From JAUWQU01 sp964605095 (GTDB lineage: Bacteria > Planctomycetota > Phycisphaerae > SM23-33), in the NCBI GenBank assembly GCA_964605095.1, contig CAZSBS010000217.1, positions 1 through 8,389 of the forward strand: 8,389 nucleotides of DNA, given 5' to 3'. The number at the start of each line of letters is the position of its first letter. Position 1 is the stretch's first letter. The notes below the pieces were generated by a model that did not search any database, was not told the origin of the DNA, and was given only the letters and a program-made list of their open reading frames with translations. Shown piece by piece: positions 5,292 to 8,389 of this stretch. Both the position numbers and the translations under genes were made by a program.

Positions 5292-5339
5292 GATTGTCGG
5301 CCACCGGCTACTCTATTGGCCACGGATTGTCAGCCACCG
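5292..5339 (+). repeat. 15-bp direct repeat beside the dnaA stop codon
   Basis: GATTGTCGGCCACCG at 5292-5306 recurs as GATTGTCAGCCACCG at 5325-5339 (14/15), with a 33-base period, about three helical turns. It lies immediately downstream of dnaA on the origin side. It could bind an origin protein; it does not match the DnaA box. Confidence 0.45.
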
Positions 5340-5341
5340 CC

Positions 5342-6676
5342 TCAGCCGTTGGCCTGGATTTCCTGGCTGAGTCGTTCGAGGGTGGCGTGGAAATGCACAT
5401 CCTCTTCCTGCATGGCCCGGATCGTGCGGTCGGCGTGCATGACGGTTGTATGGTCGCGCCCGCCGAAGTAGCCGCCGATCTCCTCGAGGCTGTGCCGCGT
5501 GAGGCTGCGGGCCAGGAACATGCAGACCTGTCGGGGGAAGGCGATAGACCGGCTGCGCTTCTTGGACTGAAGGTCCGACAGGCGGACGTTGTATCGCGAC
5601 GTGACGACCTTGAGGATGTCCTCGATGGTCACCTCGCGCCGACCGGACGATGTCTCGGAGCCCATCGCCTTCTGGGCCAGGCCCAGGTCGATGGGCATGT
5701 CGGCAACCTGCGCGAGCATGGTGACCTTCGCGATGGCGCCCTCAAGCTCGCGGGCGTTGGACTCTATCGCCCCGGCGAGGAAGCAGATTACATCCTCGGG
5801 CAGTTCGATATTGCGCGTCTGGGCCTTCTTGCGGAGGATCGCCACACGGGTCTCGTACCCCGGCCTGTCAATCCGGGCGACCAGGCCCCAATTGAACCGG
5901 CTGATGAGGCGTTCCTCCAGTTCGGAAATCTCGGCCGGGCCGCGGTCGCTGGACAGCACGATCTGCTTGTGGTCCTGGTAGAGCGTGTTGAAGGTGTGGA
6001 AGAACTCCTCCTGCGTCTGCTCGTGTTTGGCCAGGAACTGGATGTCGTCGATGGCCAGCACGTCGGCGTGGCGATACTGGAATCTGAAGTCGTGCAGTTT
6101 GCCGTTGCTGACGGCCTCAATGAAGTCATTTATGAACTGCTCGCAGGTCAGGATGCACAACTTGGCTTGCGGGTTGTTCTGGGCGATCTGGCGGCAGGTG
6201 GCGTGCAGCAGGTGCGTCTTGCCGAGCCCGACGCTGCCGTGGAGGAACAGCGGGTTGTATGTCCGGCCAGGGGACTCGCTTATGGCCTGGCAGGCGGCGT
6301 GAGCCAGGCGGTTGCATGGGCCGGTGACGAAGGAGTCGAAGCGGTATTCATCGTTACACGGCAGGGCGGCCCCAATGGCCTCGACGCTGTCGTGGACGTA
6401 CTGGCCGGACTCCTCGGCCGCGTCAGCTTGGGCCTTGGTGAGGAAGCACACCCCGACAAGCCTGCCGGTAGCGGCCTGTGCCGCGTCGGTGAACAATCGC
6501 ATCGCATGGCGGCGGCAGTAAGCCAACTCGCCCGCGCCGGAGACCTGGATCTCCAACAGCCCATGCTCGAGCGAAATCGGCTCAAGTTCCGTAAACCAGG
6601 GGCGGATGAGATTGCCGCCCTCGGAAACCACCTGCTGTATGATGCGTTGCCAAAGCGAGCGATCAACTATCGCCAT
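5342..6676 (-). CDS. dnaA: Chromosomal replication initiator protein DnaA, 444 aa
   Basis: Binds DnaA boxes and opens oriC in an ATP-dependent way. Domain I is residues 1-80 (MAIVDRSLWQRIIQQV on), followed by a short domain II. The AAA+ domain carries Walker A LHGSVGLGKTHLLHA (145-159) and Walker B VLAIDDIQFLA (206-216), with SSDRGP (sensor I region) and EERLISRFNWGL (arginine-finger box VII, about 255-266). Domain IV ends with the DNA-binding signature: LEEIGGYFGGRDHTTVMHA (397-415). ATG at 6676 is preferred over an in-frame TTG at 6718 because AGAGGG lies eight bases before it and MAIVDRSLWQRI is a normal DnaA start. The length is typical. It is divergent from the gene at 7199, with the candidate origin on its 3' side. 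No dnaN, recF or rpmH is visible. Confidence 0.97.
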   Translation of the reverse strand: MAIVDRSLWQRIIQQVVSEGGNLIRPWFTELEPISLEHGLLEIQVSGAGELAYCRRHAMRLFTDAAQAATGRLVGVCFLTKAQADAAEESGQYVHDSVEAIGAALPCNDEYRFDSFVTGPCNRLAHAACQAISESPGRTYNPLFLHGSVGLGKTHLLHATCRQIAQNNPQAKLCILTCEQFINDFIEAVSNGKLHDFRFQYRHADVLAIDDIQFLAKHEQTQEEFFHTFNTLYQDHKQIVLSSDRGPAEISELEERLISRFNWGLVARIDRPGYETRVAILRKKAQTRNIELPEDVICFLAGAIESNARELEGAIAKVTMLAQVADMPIDLGLAQKAMGSETSSGRREVTIEDILKVVTSRYNVRLSDLQSKKRSRSIAFPRQVCMFLARSLTRHSLEEIGGYFGGRDHTTVMHADRTIRAMQEEDVHFHATLERLSQEIQANG

Positions 6677-6841
6677 GAAAGCAACCCTCTGGGCGCACGA
6701 AACGCGTAATAACGACAACTCTAAAGGAATCCGGGAACATCACAGATGCGGCTCAAACGCAGCCGCCTGCCATGGCGATGAACTGAGCATCCTTGCCCGC
6801 ACCACGTCCGTTACATCAACAACCTTAACGACGCTGAGCCG

Positions 6842-6870
6842 AATCTACTACCGACTTGCCGACATGTCAA
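6842..6870 (-). promoter_or_regulatory. Candidate dnaA promoter
   Basis: The minus strand has a perfect -35 TTGACA at 6870-6865 and, after 17 bases, TAGATT at 6847-6842 (4/6 to TATAAT). Transcription would begin near 6835, giving a leader of about 160 bases before the ATG at 6676. No consensus DnaA box lies close by; only GGGGGATAA (6974-6982, 7/9) occurs upstream, so classical autorepression is not evident. Confidence 0.5.
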
Positions 6871-7086
6871 AATGAAAATCGAACAATCTGTTTTCCTTCT
6901 CGTTTTGCACCGCGCAAGTCGCGGCGCGGGCTAGACACTTTTGAGCAGCCGCGTATGAACCGACAACCCCACCGGGGGATAACTGGTTGGTAAACGCCGC
7001 CGGGGACCCAGCGTTTGTGGCGGGCGTCCCGTCGCAACGGAAGAACCACGAATATGGAAAAATCCAGAAAATACTTCACTTGGCTA

Positions 7087-7116
7087 TTGACAAGGGGCTG
7101 GGCGCGGGCGGACAAT
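7087..7116 (+). promoter_or_regulatory. Candidate promoter of the transglutaminase-like gene
   Basis: A perfect -35 TTGACA lies at 7087-7092. GACAAT (4/6) follows at 7111-7116 after an 18-base spacer. The start of transcription would be near 7123, leaving about 75 bases to the ATG at 7199. Confidence 0.45.
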
Positions 7117-7198
7117 CCTGACCGTTCTATCTGTGCATCACGGGGTGGTCATGAGCGGAAGAAGAGCAAAACAGGTTTGCGCGGTGGAGAAGGCGACG

Positions 7199-8338
7199 AT
7201 GGCGTCGCCGAAAAAGCGATTCTCTCGGTTGGTTTCTGCGCTGTTGCCGTTCGCCTTTGGGGCCGTGCTGACGGCTGGCGGTTTCATGCTGTTCTCCAAG
7301 ACGCCCGATTCCACCAGCACAGGCAACACCAACCGCCGGTCCTACAACAGCCCGGATGCCGGCCATCGCACGGTCGCGCAGCTCATGGCTCTGTCCGATG
7401 CCGAGTTGGAGAAGGTCGATATCGTCGAAATGAGCGTCGCCGTCGCCCGTGAGATTCCCGGCTGCGAGAACCTCGACTATCAGCACTACAAGCAGGTCGT
7501 CGATGGCTGGGCAAGCGATGTCAGTCGCTGGATGACCGTGACCGAGGGCAATTTTGAGAAGTCGCCCCAGGAGTGGCGGAACGACATCAACTTCTTTCGC
7601 CTGGGCCTGTTGGCCACATACCTGACCCGCGAGCGCGGCGTCCGCTATCATGAGAAGTACTCCCAGGAGCAGAAGGAAGGCAGGAATTCCAAGTACGAGG
7701 AGCCCGGCGCGGTCCTCGTCCACGGCCTGATCGACACGCTTCGCGGCACCTGCGCCACCATGCCGGTGCTCCACGTGGCCATCGGCCGCCGTCTCGGCTG
7801 GCCGGTCTCCCTGGCTTCCGTCGGCCCGCACTACGTCTGCCGTTACGACGACGGCAAGGTCCACTACAACATCGAGGCCACGTACACCGGCCCCGGTTTT
7901 GTCGCCGACAGCGATCAGGACTACATCAAGAACGACGGTCTGCCGCAGAAGGCCGTCACCACCGGCTCGGACTTCCGCTCCCTTACGGCCCGCGAGATGC
8001 TCGGCGTCTTCGTCGGCATGCGGGCCAGGTACTACTGGGACACCAAGCAGTACGACCCCGCCGACCGGGACTACGCCCTCGCGCGCGTCCTGTATCCCAG
8101 CCACCGTTACGGCTTCCGCGAATCGGTCCGCGCCTTCGTCTGGCGGGGCGAGCAGTTGTTCGATCCCTACGAGACCGGCCATCCCGCGACGATGGCCCAG
8201 TGGCTGGCGTCCATGTATTTCCGGCCGAGCCAGGGCGCGACGGCTATGAGCCGAACGCCATACCAGCCGCCGGTCAACCGCATGGACCCGCTGGCCGAGA
8301 TCGAGCGGATCAACGCGATGAACCGAGCGAACATGTAG
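7199..8338 (+). CDS. Membrane-anchored transglutaminase-like protein, 379 aa
   Basis: Function unknown; probably an envelope protein with a papain-like fold. A basic N-terminus (MASPKKRFSR) precedes one hydrophobic segment (about 11-32, LVSALLPFAFGAVLTAGGFMLF), a signal anchor that would place the rest outside the cytoplasm. The core GTCATMPVLHVAIGRRLGWPV (from residue 183) with nucleophile candidate C185, then GPHYVCRYDD with H211, and NIEAT with E226, match the Cys-His-acid order of transglutaminase/SirB1-like domains. The acid is Glu rather than the usual Asp. The C-terminal region is not recognised. ATG at 7199 is chosen over GTG 7133 and ATG 7151 because GGAGAAGG ends five bases before it and the signal anchor then begins at the N-terminus. 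It could be a protease, crosslinking enzyme or inactive scaffold. Confidence 0.8.
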   Translation: MASPKKRFSRLVSALLPFAFGAVLTAGGFMLFSKTPDSTSTGNTNRRSYNSPDAGHRTVAQLMALSDAELEKVDIVEMSVAVAREIPGCENLDYQHYKQVVDGWASDVSRWMTVTEGNFEKSPQEWRNDINFFRLGLLATYLTRERGVRYHEKYSQEQKEGRNSKYEEPGAVLVHGLIDTLRGTCATMPVLHVAIGRRLGWPVSLASVGPHYVCRYDDGKVHYNIEATYTGPGFVADSDQDYIKNDGLPQKAVTTGSDFRSLTAREMLGVFVGMRARYYWDTKQYDPADRDYALARVLYPSHRYGFRESVRAFVWRGEQLFDPYETGHPATMAQWLASMYFRPSQGATAMSRTPYQPPVNRMDPLAEIERINAMNRANM

Positions 8339-8389
8339 CCGCACATACCGGGCGTTCCCCAGCCGGTGACGCCTGGCGTGCCACAGCCA

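Larger units (their letters stand above)
4656..5341. other. oriC: Candidate chromosomal replication origin (oriC) region
   Basis: A 686-base gap between the channel start and the dnaA stop with no convincing gene. It holds two perfect DnaA boxes in the same orientation (TGTGGATAA at 4959-4967 and 5173-5181). Degenerate boxes occur at 4758-4766 (TTATCCAAT), 5094-5102 (TTATCCCCC) and 5184-5192 (TGTGGATTG). AT-rich islands that could unwind lie at about 4831-4870 and 5108-5125, and a DnaA-trio-like array at 4853-4870. Origins usually flank dnaA, so the position is right, although here it lies on the 3' side and dnaN is not the neighbour. The density of boxes is modest, so this is a strong candidate rather than a certainty. 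Confidence 0.65.
6677..7198. other. Divergent intergenic region between dnaA and the transglutaminase-like gene
   Basis: This 522-base stretch contains the two outward promoter candidates, the dnaA Shine-Dalgarno site (CCCTCT on the plus strand at 6685-6690) and one degenerate DnaA box at 6974-6982. A GC-rich stem, CCGCGC (6910-6915) with GCGCGG (6924-6929), has no U-tract. No RNA gene or convincing small ORF was recognised. Confidence 0.6.

Noticed and set aside
5294..6709. Long plus-strand open frame of 471 codons opposite dnaA
   Set aside because: Shadow of dnaA caused by high GC at third codon positions; the protein is low-complexity without a recognisable domain, while the minus strand is an unmistakable DnaA.
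7127..8344. Long minus-strand open frame of 405 codons opposite the transglutaminase-like gene
   Set aside because: GC-driven antisense shadow; the plus strand has a good Shine-Dalgarno site, a signal anchor and a catalytic-type core.

Overview
The window reads as a GC-rich bacterial chromosome segment around a replication origin, with a lower-GC foreign-looking cassette at its left end. The host is uncertain. The TrmB, K+-channel and DnaA sequences and the scarcity of strong Shine-Dalgarno sites would fit a Planctomycetota-like bacterium, but this rests on general resemblance only.

Region 1 (1-2982) is the most unusual part. The first 55 bases are an exact copy of 2928-2982, the 5' coding part of trmB (tRNA m7G46 methyltransferase). 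Between the copies lie three co-directional, tightly spaced genes. The first is a MerR-type regulator with a dyad operator in its own promoter. The second is a GNAT acetyltransferase fused to an ASCH domain. The third is a two-domain 2'-deoxycytidine triphosphate deaminase. The cassette has visibly lower GC than its surroundings, and complete trmB resumes at its right edge. This is the pattern left when a cargo element enters the 5' end of a conserved gene and rebuilds it. No integrase is present in the window. The exact length of 55 and its position at the very first base also raise an assembly explanation (de Bruijn k = 55), which must be excluded. The gene content suggests, but does not prove, an anti-phage or nucleotide-modification module centred on the N4 position of cytosine.

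Region 2 (2901-4655) holds trmB on the plus strand, converging with 9 bases between stop codons on a minus-strand two-TM potassium channel with a cytoplasmic RCK (TrkA-N/TrkA-C) domain.

Region 3 (4656-5341) is a 686-base gap with two perfect DnaA boxes, several degenerate ones, AT-rich stretches and a DnaA-trio-like array. It is the best oriC candidate. It lies downstream of dnaA, with no dnaN beside it.

Region 4 (5342-8338) contains dnaA on the minus strand. A 522-base divergent intergenic region follows, with a promoter candidate in each direction. The last gene is a plus-strand membrane-anchored transglutaminase-like protein of unknown role. No tRNA, rRNA, CRISPR array or insertion sequence was seen.
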